64,000 nt of DNA from Clavaria fumosa (lineage: Eukaryota; Basidiomycota; Agaricomycetes; Agaricales; Clavariaceae): contig OX637796.1 in assembly GCA_951802425.1 (NCBI GenBank), positions 2,480,001-2,544,000 of the forward strand, in the 5' to 3' direction. The translations under genes and the position numbers were made by a program. The notes under the pieces are model-generated. The model was not told the origin of the DNA. It did no database searches and worked only from the letters and a program-made list of their open reading frames with translations. Below are positions 1 to 11,349 of this stretch, one piece after another (the stretch's first letter is position 1; every line of letters starts with the position of its first letter).

Positions 1-411
1 TTAACTTTCGATTTTCAGGCAAATTCTCGATTGACGTCAAGGGCTTTGCGGTAGACGACAAAGAATTATTCTGCTTGGTTATCAAAGTCAACTTTCTCCC
101 GCGTTTCCCTCATTTTGACCTCTGGACATCATAAATGCGAGTCCATTGCTGTTTGGCCGAAATAGAAAGACGTTTCTCGTTCTAGCTCCACATCATGCTG
201 CTCCACATTTTACTCTCCACGTTACATTTCTTGTCCAGTAGTAACGCAACCTTTCTAGTACATGCACTTGTTACCCACGCTTCTGCTATTCCTTGAGCTG
301 ACGCCCTTGACTGAGCCTGACACCTCATTTTGTGATGCAATTATACACTGCGTGACGACAAAATCGACCACCATCGAGAAAACATTGAATTTCGAATTTG
401 CGGTTCGGAAG
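1..411. other. No gene recognised at left edge
   Basis: This stretch precedes the IPI1 start codon. Short open frames exist on both strands, but none has family motifs or a convincing splice context. It is probably the IPI1 promoter and 5' leader, possibly with the edge of a neighbour. Confidence 0.5.
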
Positions 412-3366
412 ATGCCAAAAGCGTCGAAAAAACGGAAGACAAAGGCGGCGGAATTTGCGGTATTATTCACTATGTGAGGAGTGGTTCATCCGTTTACGCA
501 GGCTCAATTTTCAGAAAGCAAAGCTAAAGCTGGGTAAAGGGAAGCGACAGGCTAGCAATGCGGTTGACACGTCCTTCAAAGCGAGATGTGAGTGCCAACT
601 AGTGATGGCTCACTCTTCTAGACCATGATTCGCCCCAGCCATCGTTCTTCCTACCCAGACCATCGCTCTTGAACGAGAGCAAAGCACCCTGACTACAAAA
701 CGAAAGCAGACGCTCGATGACCTCGTCTCTCACTTGAAGCACTTCGGTTCTGGACCTCGTCGTGGTGAGTGGTCAACGCTATGTACGGGCTTGCCCTGTG
801 GGTCTATTGACTGTGCGAAACAATGCAGATGCCATCCTGGGCTTGAAAGAGCTTCTAGACACATACCCTGCGTTGATTCGGCCGTCGCTCACGACGCTCG
901 TTAATGCTTGCGTCAGGCTTATCGTGGATGAAGTGAGAATCCCCTCCCTTCATCGGTCCTAGCGGCTAAAGCAATGTCCTACAGGAACAAATTGTGCGCA
1001 GAACCTTGCACTCCTTCTTCTCGTGGTTGTTACCTCGCGTACCCAAGGTGTGTGCCATTCCATACCGCGCAAGCCCCCTGCCTAAATTCGTATGTCCGAA
1101 GGAAGAGGTCCTCCCTCACGCTTCCTTGCTGGTCTTATTCACGACTTCCGCACAAACACACATCTTCCCTGAAATCCGCATTGACGCGGTTCGCTTCCTG
1201 AATCTCTGGCTGGAACATATACCACACGCACTAGTTGACGGCTGGTCTTCCGGCGGAAATAATCACGGCAGTCGGGTTTTAGACGGCTATCTCGGTATCT
1301 TGACCACGGGGACACGATTCAGGGAAGGAGATTGTGAGCGTCCACCGAGCTACAGTAACGTGTTGTGTTTTCAAATTATTTCAAGCTAGTATTACAGCGG
1401 CATCGACTGCCAGCGTTGTCCTCTCGCCTGCTGTGCGTTATAATTTTTTCCACGCCCCCTTCATCTTGCTGACGCCACCCCACGTCTACAGTCAAAACTT
1501 CTGGTTCTGAAGTCCCTGTCCCGCTTCTTACAAAGCGCCTTGTCTTTGACCAACAACCAGCGGTCAAATGCTCTGGATTGCCTTGAAACTGAGCCACGCG
1601 TTACATGGTATCTCGCTTCTTCGTTTGTCAGCCATGAGGCCTTGGAAGTCTTCGATCGTTTACTCCGGCCCACCTGGACGTCGAAGTCACCTCCTGTCTT
1701 GCGCTGTTGGAGCACAGACGTTGATGATGAGTCAGAACGAGAGTATACCGTTGGTCGTTACGAGTTGGCCACAGAGGCTTGTGGCGTGCCATGGTCTTTA
1801 CAACAATTGGGCGACGTCACAACACTTTCTGAACGGCTCACCGACATGAGTGCTTCTTCCATGGACACGGCCTCCTTTGTTGCAGTACGGAATTCTTCTT
1901 TCACTGATCATCTGAATATCTCATTTCTACGTGTTCTCTTTGCAGAAACTTGCGCATGCCCTGCATTCAACTATCGTCTCTACGATCCTCGATTGTTTGC
2001 CGACGGTGTTTGCTCCCGCCCGGAGCCCTTCAGACCACGAGCTACAAATGCTTATAGCCGTTGCGGAGATCACTCGTACCATGTACAGTGCGATATTGCG
2101 AGGATCAGCATCGGTTCGCCTGAGAAATTTTTCCATCCGTGTTCCTTAGGCCTGACATGCCAGGCAGAAGTCGAATGACCAGGCGTGCGAGGATCTGAGT
2201 CTGATTCTCAACTATATGACGCCCTACTTCCCTTTCACGCCAAATGCAAATTCCTCCCTCAGTGGTGTAGATGTTAAGGTACCACTCTAAGATTCAGAGT
2301 CTGCGCCTTCTAAACCTCTCTTTTAGTTAGAAACAGCGTTCCAGGGCCTCAACATCCTGTACTGCCATCTCGTCTCTCTGCTTGCCCTCTCTCGACCAGC
2401 AGGCCAGTCACAAAACACACGCAAGGGTAACCGATCGCGTGCGAACCAGGAGTCAAAGTCTACTTTAGACAAGCAAACGGAGCTTGTGAGCGACTACGTC
2501 GTGAGGGTTCTCCGGGGCGAAGCTGTGACCTCGCAACTCGGCCGTGGCTTGGCGACGCACACGTATACGGCCCTCCTGCCTACTGTCTGGTCCCTGCTTA
2601 ATACGGACCATCCCCACTACTCTTCTGCAGTGTTTCAGGCGGTGCTTGACCATGCCATGAGGACATCCTCCACTGCTGCGGTGAAAGCCCCGACTATTGA
2701 TTTCGTAGCTCGCCTCGCCTTGGTGAGTCATGTAGACTGAGGGCATTGTATTTTCCCTCATATGTATTTTGCCTCATTCAGCTGGATACAGAGCCGGCCT
2801 ACAAAGGTCGCTTCAAAATCGCTAAGACCATGGATGGTGCCGAAAAACTTAAGGAGTGGATAAGTCACTCGGCCAAGACACTCTGGGAAGTAGGCTCAAA
2901 CAACCCACCCCTTACCGAGGTCCGTCCGTGCTTTCTTGTTGAGCAGCCTACCGGATTAATCCATTTTTTTCAAGACGACGCTAAGATTTTTGTTGCGTTT
3001 CTTTCAACGCCAAGGCCAAGGAAGCTTGATACATAGAGATGTCAGTTCCTGTTTCAGCCAGTTGCTTAAACAAATTGCTTAAACAAATTGCTTATGGACT
3101 CCCCCTCGCTACAGCCACAACTGATAGAACGGGTGCAAGCGCAGCTCGTGCCCTTCTTTGGCGTAGCGCACCCCGTGCGTGGCGCGTCGCCGGGACCCTA
3201 TACAACATTAGCAGCACCTGCACTGCGGAGGCTGGCCCTGGATATTGTTACGACGCTGGTGTCGGCGCGGGTACTTCTTCCAGAATTGGACGCGTCGGTG
3301 CAGATGGCGGTCGCAGGCACGGAGGAACAGGCGTATTGGTCTCATGTCAGGGAGGCACGTGCCTAG
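412..3366 (+). CDS. IPI1: Pre-rRNA-processing protein IPI1 (Rix1-complex subunit, TEX10 family)
   Basis: Nuclear protein of the Rix1/PELP1 complex, which acts in ITS2 processing and pre-60S maturation. The N-terminus is basic (MPKASKKRKTK) and is followed, across short introns, by the family signature regions KAKLKLGKGK, DTSFKAR and SIVLPTQT. Next comes a helical-repeat region with ILGLKELLDTYP, RRTLHSFFSWLLP and EIRIDAVRFLNLWL. Roughly ten short introns are needed. The product is about 750 residues, longer than yeast Ipi1 but similar to other basidiomycete and animal members. The start at 412 was chosen because it opens the basic leader directly upstream of the conserved block. The last open segment (from about 3094 to the TAG at 3364-3366) reads as the expected C-terminus, but a 13-bp tandem duplication just before it puts a stop in that frame, so the final splice or frame is uncertain. 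The gene converges on CstF-64. Confidence 0.86.
3062..3093 (+). repeat. IPI1: 13-bp tandem duplication near the IPI1 3' end
   Basis: The unit ttgcttaaacaaa occurs twice in tandem (3062-3074 and 3075-3087), followed by a partial third copy, ttgctt. Thirteen is not a multiple of three. With both copies present, the reading frame of the last IPI1 segment has a TAA at 3067-3069. With one copy removed, the frame is open from about 3053 through to the terminal stop. Confidence 0.85.
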
Positions 3367-3550
3367 TGATCCTGGCCCCAGCTGTTGCGTCGCATCATTC
3401 TCACACGCGCACAGCATTAGCTCGACGCTTGTGATGACTCTCGCTAACTATCCTACCACAAATCTCATACTGCATAAACTCGCGAACTGGTATTGGAAAA
3501 GCAATTGCCATTTTGTATGCAGTAAAATAACTGTGTAAATGCGAGACGTG

Positions 3551-5470
3551 TTAGGATGGAATGCCACCCATGAACTGATTGCGCTGGAGGGGCAAGTAAT
3601 GAAGACAAGTTCTGCAACACCAATGAAATGGAGTGAACCCACCAGATGATGTATTGCATCCCTTTCGGTTGGCGGAAGCGCACCAATTTGCTCGGGAGTC
3701 AGGCTCAGGACTTGCATCAGCATGGCCTAAAACCGGAAGGGCCAATCAGTCTGTCGTCGAAATCAAGAAAGAAGGAAGAAGAAAGAGAACGCACCCTTTG
3801 ACTGGGATCAATATTGATGTTTGCCAAGCTGGGGGCCGTCGCCGCCGCGGCCGCCGCGGCAGCAGCAGCAGCAGCCGGCTGGGTGGGCGGACTTCGATAG
3901 TATGATTGTGGTGGCGGTGGCGCGGCTGCTACGGCAGGCGCGGGCTGATACAGATGCTGCGGATACGACCCCGGATGTGCGGCAGCAGCGGGCTGCTGGG
4001 GCGGCCCCTGCAGGTGTTGCGGTGGTGGCGGCGGCGGTTGCTGCTGGTGGTGCGGGTGCGGGTGCTGGAGCTGGAGCTGGTGGTGCGGCACCGCTGACGG
4101 CGGCGGTAGTTGTTGTGGGGGTGGTGCCTGCGGTATGTGTGCGAGCGGATGCATGGGCGGGCCGGGCGGCGGCGCTGGTGCGCTTAGAGAGGTGGCCGCT
4201 AGCATGCGCTGCGTCGGGGGAGGAACGGTTTAGTGCATTGGTGTGGGGGGTCGGGAAACGGAGAGACAACAAGGGGGGGGGCTTTACCTGGAGGATGGCG
4301 GGGTCGACAATTTTGTTGAGCAGCAGCGACTGGAACAGGGCGTATGCGAGCTGCGGATGTGCGACGAGGAGCATGCGCGCCTGCTCCTGGTGCGTGATGA
4401 CGAATGCCTTGGAGGGAACAGGTATCAACAACGCCACGCAGGTAGAATACAAGAAACGAGGATGACGGAGGCGTGCGAGAAGGATAAGAAAAAAACTTGG
4501 CATTATCACACCTTCATCTGTGCGAGGACCTCCATCAGCTGGTTCGGATTCATCGTCGCGAGCGTCTGGCTGATCGTGTCCAGCGGGGTCGAGCCGAAGG
4601 GGACAGGGACACCCGGCGGGAGCGCCGCGAGAAACGCATGCGGGTCCTGCGCGCCGCCCCTCCCCCCGGCGCGCTCCCTGTCCCTGTCGCGGTCGCGGTC
4701 CCTGTCGCGGTCGCGGTCGCGGTCTCTGTTGTCGCGATGGCTGCTGTCCCTGTCGCGGTCGCGGTCGCGGTCCCGGTCGCGCGGGTCGTCGACGAGCTCG
4801 CCGCGCACCGTCGTCTTGCCCTCCAGGAACGGGTCCGAGTCCGCGAGGTCGATGCGCAGCGGGCGCCCGCCCACGTCGACGTTGTTCAGATTGCGCACGG
4901 CTGACGCGGCTGTTTCGTGGTCTTCACCGCCATCACCGTCATCATCATCATCACGGTTATGGCCATTTCATTTGTCCCGTTTTGCGGGTGCATACAGAGC
5001 GCGTCGTAGTGCTGGTGAGACCCGAGGCACGGAACGCGGGAGACGAACGCGACGCGACGTTACCGGCAAATTCACAGAAGCCATACCCCCTCGGCTTGCC
5101 CGTTTCTCTGTCGAAGACCAACCTGGGGGGGGGGGGGGGACGAGAAACGTCAGTGGGAGAGAAAAATCACGCGCTGGTTGCGCGACTGGACAAGAAAGAT
5201 TGCTCACCTGAAGCCGACGACTTGCCCAACTGACTTGAAGACCTCGATCAATTGATCCTACAAAGGAGAAAGGGGGAAACAATACAAGTGTCAAACAAAC
5301 CGGGACAATGAGAATAACAACAGCGACAACGGGGAGAGCGTCTGTTGCGCGAGGGAACGACGGCTTTACCTCGCCCATGTTGTAAGGGACATTGCCCACT
5401 GGAATAAATAAATAAATAAATAAGCGCAGCCAAATCGGTTTCACAACGCACCGAATACGACCTTGCTCAT
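3551..5470 (-). CDS. CSTF2: Cleavage stimulation factor subunit 2 (CstF-64 / Rna15)
   Basis: RNA-binding subunit of the nuclear mRNA 3'-end cleavage and polyadenylation machinery. Exon by exon, the product starts MSKVVFVGNVPYNMGE (RNP2 of the RRM). It continues with a LIEVFKSVGQVVGF segment, RNP1 as GKPRGYGFCEF, and the RRM end LNNVDVGGRPLRIDLADSDP. An Arg-Asp repeat (about 4670-4790) is followed by the hinge that binds CstF-77 or symplekin (QARMLLVAHPQLAYALFQ). Then comes a long Pro/His/Gln/Ala-rich linker with a poly-Ala run, and finally the C-terminal helical domain (MQVLSLTPEQIGALPPTERD). Splicing from cat-cat-ctg at about 3640 to the next exon gives the expected end RNQFMGGIPS and a TAA at 3551. 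The G-rich mixed-charge RD repeat between RRM and hinge is unusual. The gene is convergent with IPI1. Confidence 0.95.
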
Positions 5471-6072
5471 CGTTTCCCAGTTTGCTTATTTGCAGCAGTT
5501 ACCCTTTCAAGTTTTCAAGTTTGAGTAACTGAGCGACTCTAGAAGCGGGTAACTGAGTAACCTCAACAAGTGTCTCGTGATCACGAGGAGCCATGCAAAG
5601 CAGCGTTGCGGTTAGGATAGAACTCGTTGCTCGTTGTCGGTCATTTTTTCACACAAAACAAGCCAACATTCCTCCATTGAGCATGGCTACAATACGAGTT
5701 ACAGTGACCAGCATAAGGGAACGGTTGGCATAGCACCGGGCGCTCACATAACAGCAAATGGAGCCAGCAAAGCACCAGGCAATGTCCCGATGACGAGAAA
5801 AGGGTTTGGGTGTGGGGGGGGAGGGTTGGGGGTTTGAAGTGAAAAGGAAAGAGAAAAAAAACAGTCAGACCCGCAAGTAAAGAACGATTGCCAGCCCCTT
5901 CATCGAGAAGAGGGAATACGTGAACCCCCACCGGGATATAGAAGGGGATATAGAGGCCAGGATATACCCGTTAAAACAAAAAAAGGCAGGAAGACGACAA
6001 AAGAAGATACCAATAAATGAGTCGTGAAAAAAAAAAAAAAATGGTATGGAAGGATCCACCCTGGGAGCCAGA
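5471..6072. other. Intergenic: CstF-64 promoter and downstream end of a DPBB gene
   Basis: No coding potential with recognisable motifs was seen. The stretch contains an (aaat)-rich run just inside the CstF-64 first intron side, short G and A homopolymers (5812-5822, 6027-6041) and the presumed CstF-64 5' region. Confidence 0.5.
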
Positions 6073-7047
6073 TCACACCCAATGCCAGGTCATCCCGGCG
6101 ACGCGTCCGCGATCTGGATTAGCAAGCTGGGCGAATGCAGTAGGTGATAGGTCAAGGTCGCTGTATGCTACCTGGTTAGCGATGACGGTAAAGGAAAGGG
6201 GGTGGACTAGTACTCGCGTCATTTGACAGGCTTCACACCGGTCTAGAGCGGTGACGGTGATGGTATGGCCTTCAACTGTGATTAAGAGAAGGGATATAGT
6301 TGTAACGGACGGATGATGGGGATGCAAAGACGTACACGTCAATGCGATCTTTCTTCCACAAACAGGATTATTGTTGGGGTTCGCATGATCGTACCCACTG
6401 GTTAAGGGAATATGGTCAAGTTTATTAGATGTGGGCGAGAATGCAAACATGCACTGACGGGTAGGTGTCAAAGAGTAGCTTGGAGACGGCACACATGTAA
6501 TCGGTGTCTTGATTCGTTTGACCGCAAGCACCCAATCCAGTGGCGTAGAAAGTCACTGTGTCGTTGGTTGAAATGAATGAATGAATGATGGAAGATGAAA
6601 GATGTACACATACTCTCGCCTGTTTGAGTCCCGCTCATGTAACTGCCATCGGTGGTAGGGGGGGGGAGGGGGAGGAGGGGGTGGGGGTGGGGGTGGTGGT
6701 GGTGGTGCAGCAGTGGGAGAAGGAGGAGGAGCAGCTGGCATCGTAGGAGAGGGAGGAGGAGCAGCTGGCGTCGTAGGAGGAGGGGGAGGAGGAGCAGCAG
6801 AAGCAGGAGGGGAAGAGGGAGAAGGAGAGGGGGAGGGAGGATTGACTGCTGGTGCAATGACGCCGACTGTAGGAGAGGAATCTGAAGGGGGGGCACGTTG
6901 CCTGCAGGTACCTCGGGTTTCCATTCTCTTAGCGAATGGAACGGCGAGATGGGCTGAAATACCGCGGTGACGATGAGCCGGTATGGTGTGGGCAACGACA
7001 TGGGAGATGGCGGTGATTGCCAAAGCGAAGAGAAAGAGAGACTTCAT
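6073..7047 (-). CDS. Secreted RlpA-like double-psi beta-barrel protein with proline-rich linker
   Basis: The predicted signal peptide is MKSLFLFALAITAISHVVA. About 100 residues rich in Pro, Ser and Ala follow, including a long poly-Pro run (about 6650-6710). A C-terminal RlpA-like/barwin-like DPBB domain is built from several exons: TFYATGLGACGQTNQDTDY, NPVCGRKIALTC, VTALDRCEAC, DLDLSPTAFAQLAN and the terminal GMTWHWV before TGA at 6073-6075. The Cys pairs (GACG, VCG, DRCEAC) and the final Trp motif are the family signature. Fungal members are small secreted proteins related to expansins and papain-inhibitor-like proteins; the substrate is unknown. Four further DPBB genes follow, at 7.4, 20.3, 22.0 and 23.7 kb, all on the same strand. 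This one is the most divergent and keeps the classical DRC motif. Confidence 0.87.
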
Positions 7048-7380
7048 TGTGTGAGGGGGTGGGCAAGAGAAGAGAGAGTGAGATGGGAAGAAGAGAGAGT
7101 TGAGAGTGAGAGTGAGAGTCGGTCGGTTAAAAGAAGTGAAGAGTAGTAAAGGGTAAGTTAAGTGTGTAGTAAGGTGTCGGTGTTAAGTTTTTCTGATGGC
7201 AACGGAGATATTTGATATCGAATTTGGGTAAAAGTGAGCGGATTTGTATCGGCATTGTATCGGCATCATCACATATAAATGTTTGTGTATATATATATAT
7301 ATGTGTGTGTGTGTGTTACAAATACAAATACATACATACGACAACGACCAGCGTTAATCAATCATTGTACAGTAAAGTAG
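7048..7380. other. Intergenic spacer between two DPBB genes
   Basis: Probable promoter of the 6.1-7.0 kb DPBB gene. It contains GAGA-rich sequence (about 7070-7120) and a TA/TG microsatellite. No gene was seen. Confidence 0.5.
7289..7317. repeat. (TA)n(TG)n microsatellite
   Basis: A run of alternating TA about 14 bases long is followed directly by alternating TG, in the spacer between two DPBB genes. Confidence 0.9.
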
Positions 7381-8510
7381 TTACGGATCCCATTGCCAAG
7401 TTATGTCACCAGACATTCCAGGTCCCGTAATTACGTCATATACTCCATGTGTTGCATCAACATGACTGTAGAAAATAAATAAATTTGAGAAGATCTGGGC
7501 ACATTGATACTCACAATATTTGGGGACAATCAGGGCAAGTATCTCTGACTCGGGCTCGAATCTCCCCTCTCGGCCCTATCGCATTGCATTGAGTATAGAG
7601 GGAAATATATATTTTTTAAAAACGAAAAATGGTGGTTCACGTACCCTTAACCCTAATATACCTTTCGCACATGGGTGGGTTCGGGCTTTGATTCGGGAAT
7701 AAGTCAATTGGTTTGCTCGAAGGGGGAGGGTCATACAAAAAAAATGGAAGACCTACTGCTTTTCCATTAAACTGAATTGCAGAGCCACTGAGAGGTCTGA
7801 GTCATACATTACCTCTCCGCACGAGCCCACCCCGTCACCTCGGCCAACTTTCCAAGGTTCATAATATGTCACTGTCATCCGCTGGATTCAGAAATAGAAG
7901 CGCGAAAAACGATTGAAATATAGATACATGGGCCATGGAACCTCTTTTGGCCTCCTTGATAAACGAATATATCAGGATTAAGAGCAATATTCACGTCTGT
8001 AGTCGGCCCTATATCCTCTATTCCAGGTTGTTGGCTTCCTCCGGTCGGCGTTGCACCTGGCTCGGTGGAGGTAACTAGGTAACGGGGGGGGCCCGAGACA
8101 GATAACTCTGTCGCCGCCGGAGATGATGGGAGAGCCGTGGTGGTAGGCGGTGCCGGTACAGGTGATGTGGGCGGGCCTAGGGGAGTGGAGTGGGATACTG
8201 AGGGAAGCATCGAAGTCTGCTGTGAAGTTGGGTTTGCCATAGGTGACGTGGGGGTGGTCGCCCCGGGGCCCGTTTGGACAGGAGGGGGCGGCACTGGGGC
8301 ATGAGAGGATGCGGGCGCATCTGAGACTGGATAGCAACGCGGGGCTATTTCCCGCTTGGCTAGGGCGTCAGCGGCGCGGCGCAGTGCGTTGCCTTGGTGG
8401 CGACGGGATCCGTGGTGGTGGGGCGCCGCGTCCCCGGCGGGCGACATGGCGGGGTTCGAGGTGGCTGCGACGACCAAAGCGAGCAGCACTAGAAGTTGAT
8501 GATACATCAT
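7381..8510 (-). CDS. Secreted RlpA-like DPBB protein, family copy 0
   Basis: Start at the first Met of MMYHQLLVLLALVVAATSNP, a clear signal peptide; a longer upstream frame exists but would bury it. The mature part begins with a His/Arg-rich stretch, then a Pro/Ser/Thr linker of about 130 residues. An intron (about 7885-7957) joins NPDIF to RMTVTYYEPW. The DPBB domain continues with VGSCGEVMYDSDLSVAL, PPMCERYIRVKG, IRARVRDTCPDCPQIL and HVDATHGVYDVITG, ending in DITWQWDP and TAA at 7381. Conserved Cys positions are intact and no breaks were found. It shares its upstream flank (to about 8755) with the tandem copies at 20-23 kb, so it is the ancestral neighbour from which they were separated by about 11 kb of inserted elements. 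Confidence 0.87.
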
Positions 8511-9086
8511 AATGGTGGGGTGCGCGTTGGAGAGAGTGGAATTTAACTGATACCTGGAAGGGGAAGGAAGGAACAAAGACACATTGCGACGAACTCATTG
8601 GTCAAGGTATAAATGCGATGTGTTACACTTTCCACTCGCAAAGAAGGAAACGAAAACGAGTGATAAGATAAGATGAGTAACGTGACTATCATCAGTCACG
8701 TCGCAAGAGTCAAATTTTATCCTGTTCCGTAGTCAAGCAACTGCTTCATCAGGAAAACTGTTGCCAAGGTTTAACGCCCCCTTACCGCTTTACCAATGAA
8801 ACTGGTTAAATCCTTGTGAGTGTAAGTATAGACCTCGATAGCAGGGGTATGGGAATGGTTTTTACTTTAGCTGTTTCAGTATATACTTTGTTTCAACTCA
8901 GTGTTGCTTGGCATATACTGGTTTTGACTCAGCCACTTTGGTACATACTGGTTTTGACTCAGTCACTTTGGTCCATACTCCAGCGCCGCTTGGCGCCGCC
9001 TGGAGTCCCCTTTGCTCATCATGATGGCCTGCGCATAATACCTTCAACTTGAACAACGTTCGCCTCCTCCACCCTAGCCTTGCGGA
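8511..9086. other. Upstream flank of DPBB copy 0 and left edge of the mobile-DNA island
   Basis: The part up to about 8755 closely matches the 5' flank of the tandem DPBB copies (for example 21333-21570). Beyond that the homology stops. At 8912-8976 the phrase tactggttttgactcag appears twice in direct repeat, 35 bp apart. No gene was seen. Confidence 0.6.
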
Positions 9087-9923
9087 ATGGCTCCCTATTT
9101 ACCTTCAACACAGGTTCATACCAGTACAAATCCCGAGTCTGAAGCAAAGTTCATGGCAACGCAAAGAGGCTGCCTTCGGTACGAGACCTGGTGCGATGGC
9201 AAACATCTCTCTGGAAGGAACTCGAATAAGCTCCATCCAAATCATCTCGCCTTTCTTCGCGAGATGGCCACGGAGGACGCACAAATTGCTACAAGAAAGT
9301 CAAAACTGAATTATTCTTGCTTGGCCTTCGCAGATGACTCTTTCAAGGATGCTCTCGATGCGGTTCGTTTCAAAATTTTCACGGCTGAAGCCCGAATTGA
9401 CCTCTGAGGCTCCCTATACCAGCTTACTTGCCTTGACCGCCTCGATGGTGGTTTTTCCTTCCTTGTTCGGGTTCCAGGGCTCCTTCCAGTCGATGCCACT
9501 TTTCACAAAGTCGATTGCTATATCTCGCCCCGTGAAATGACCGATCCAGCCACACAAGAGCATATGCAGTCGATGATCCAATACTTTACACACAACATTG
9601 CGCTCCGCCATCTGCAGGAACTGGAGCAACGCTATCTGTTTTCAAATGTCAAGAAACCCGTTTGCTCAGGCTTGGTCAAGGCAGGTTTACCACAGTTTCC
9701 ATCATCGACACAGCCAGGAAGCAGCCATTATCAGCTGGTGTTCGCGCATGGAGAGCCAAAATCAGTTCGTTACATCAATCAAGTCCTTCATTCAATTCCT
9801 ATCAACCTGGTACAGGATACATCCGTGGACATACCAGTAGTTGCAAGGGCCATTTCTCGTGAGGAGACTATTGAGATTGTGAGGGCGGTTTTGATGGAAA
9901 TGCCAGCGCCAGGGGTAAGCTAA
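9087..9923 (+). other. Unrecognised ORF pair, possibly a decayed or split gene
   Basis: Two plus-strand open frames, 9087-9407 (about 106 codons) and 9537-9923 (about 128 codons), could be exons of one gene if the intervening 130 bp is spliced or frameshifted. The second contains an alpha-helical stretch, MQSMIQYFTHNIALRHLQEL. A 71-codon minus-strand frame (9414-9629) overlaps both. I recognise no family on either strand. The position at the edge of a transposon island suggests a remnant of an older element rather than a host gene. Confidence 0.3.
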
Positions 9924-10120
9924 CTGCTCATCATGATAATATCGTCAAGGCTAATTGAACAGGGGGGAGCGGATGTGGCGGACAAGTGCAACCTTTCACT
10001 GAAACTAGCCATATTTGTGTTCGTAGTTTTCGTGTTCTTTGTATAATCTTTGATGTTACACTTGGAGACCCAATTGAACTCCTGCATTTACTCGAGTATT
10101 GTGTGCTCAAATCACATATC

Positions 10121-10440
10121 ACTGTTGCGCTCGCTGCTGCCGCTGTCATGCTCGCTGCCACCACCGTCGCACCTGCTGCTACCGCTGTCGTGCCGCTGCC
10201 GCTGCTGTTGCGCCCGCTGCCGCCGCCATTGTGCTCGCTGCCGCCGTCACTGCCGCCGCCATCGTGCTCGCTGCCGCCGCTGTCGCGCTCGCTGCCGCCA
10301 CTGTCGCGCTCGCTGCTGCCGCTGTCATGCTCACTGCCGCCACTGTCGTGTTCGCTGCCACCACCGTTACACCCGCTGCCACCGCTGTCCTGCCGCCGTC
10401 GCACTTGCTGCCGCTGCTGTCGCACTTGCTGCCACCACTG
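10121..10440. repeat. GC-rich 21-bp minisatellite
   Basis: Imperfect tandem array with a core close to cgctgccgccactgtcgcgct (21 bp). The period is a multiple of three, so several frames stay open through it. The minus strand encodes heptads of the form GGSERDS / GGSEHDS. It lies between the unrecognised ORFs and the Plavaka partner gene and begins at a cactg motif (10120), so it could be subterminal sequence of the Plavaka element. Confidence 0.8.
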
Positions 10441-10623
10441 TCAGAGTCGAAAACGGTTCCCATTCCAAAACGCTGCTGAATTACAATTTGAAAACTTCTT
10501 GAAAATGGGTCGAAAACGGGTCGAAATCGCTACTGTGATCTCCCCTATTGAATACAAAGCATTATTGAATAGTCTTGGTATAAGGGAATCAAGGCTGGAG
10601 TTACAGAGGTACAAATTATCAAG

Positions 10624-11249
10624 TCAAACCGAAGAATAGTCTGCATCACTGGATGGGATTTCCTGTACAGTCTCGCAGTCACTCACAAGACTACCCTCAT
10701 CATCACTGAGTGAGATCTCAGGAATGCGTAGCCTGCCCAATGCTCCGCGAATCGCGCCAATTCGGCGATCAGCCTCTCTCAACCTGATCTTTGCCACTAT
10801 ACGCTGCACCTGCAGCACCTCAGTAGCCTTATGCATCTCCTTGAGGCGCATCCTCGCCTTGTGCACATCAGCATAAGCAGCATCACGTATGGCTCGAGCA
10901 TGAGCCAACACTTTGCGTGCATGAGACCGTTTCAAATGTTGATGTCGACGTTGTAGACCCTTGGATTATGTTAATAATCAGCATTAGAGTTGCATTTGAT
11001 GAGAAAGAGACATACAGGTGGACTTTTAGGGGCTGTCCCATCTGAGGGGCTGCGCACAGTAGCTTCAGATGCCCCAAAGTTCTGCAGGTACGTAACATAG
11101 TCGCAAATATTGATTGAACAGTCCTGGGATACTGGATGAGAGGCAAGGAGTCCAATACAAGAATAACTAACCAAATTTTGGTCCTGAATATGAGGAGATG
11201 GGTTGACATAAAACGGTGCTGCAGATACTTCAAGTTGTTGCGACGACAT
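10624..11249 (-). CDS. Small helical, coiled-coil-like protein divergent from the Plavaka transposase
   Basis: The ATG at 11249 opens MSSQQLEVSAAPFYVNPS. With two or three short introns this joins (via TAPKSPP) to a main exon starting LKRSHARKVLAHARAIRD, which runs to TAG at 10624. The main exon is strongly helical and basic (repeated Ala/Arg/Lys, KARMRLKEMHKATEV) and ends in an acidic Ser/Asp tail (LSDDEGSLVSDCETV). I do not recognise a named domain. The start lies only about 100 bp from the transposase start on the other strand, so the two genes probably share a promoter and belong to the same element. The role is unknown; DNA-binding accessory or capping functions are guesses. Confidence 0.6.
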
Positions 11250-11349
11250 GCCTGTACTAGCTCAGAATCAACAAATACTAAGTTGGCTTGGATAACCAGA
11301 TCAAGGCTGCACGTGCCACGAGGCTCCGTTCGTGTCTCTCTATGATGGT

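Noticed and set aside
4243..5211. Plus-strand open frame of over 300 codons, Arg/Ser-rich
   Set aside because: It is the opposite strand of the CstF-64 exons and their RD-coding repeat; it lacks motifs and crosses real introns.
6652..6970. Plus-strand Gly/Arg-rich frames
   Set aside because: Complement of the poly-Pro linker of the DPBB gene.
8608..8614. tataaat conserved upstream of the DPBB copies (also near 21430, 23139 and 24846)
   Set aside because: It reads as a TATA box on the plus strand, whereas the DPBB genes are on the minus strand. Conserved probably because the whole flank was duplicated.
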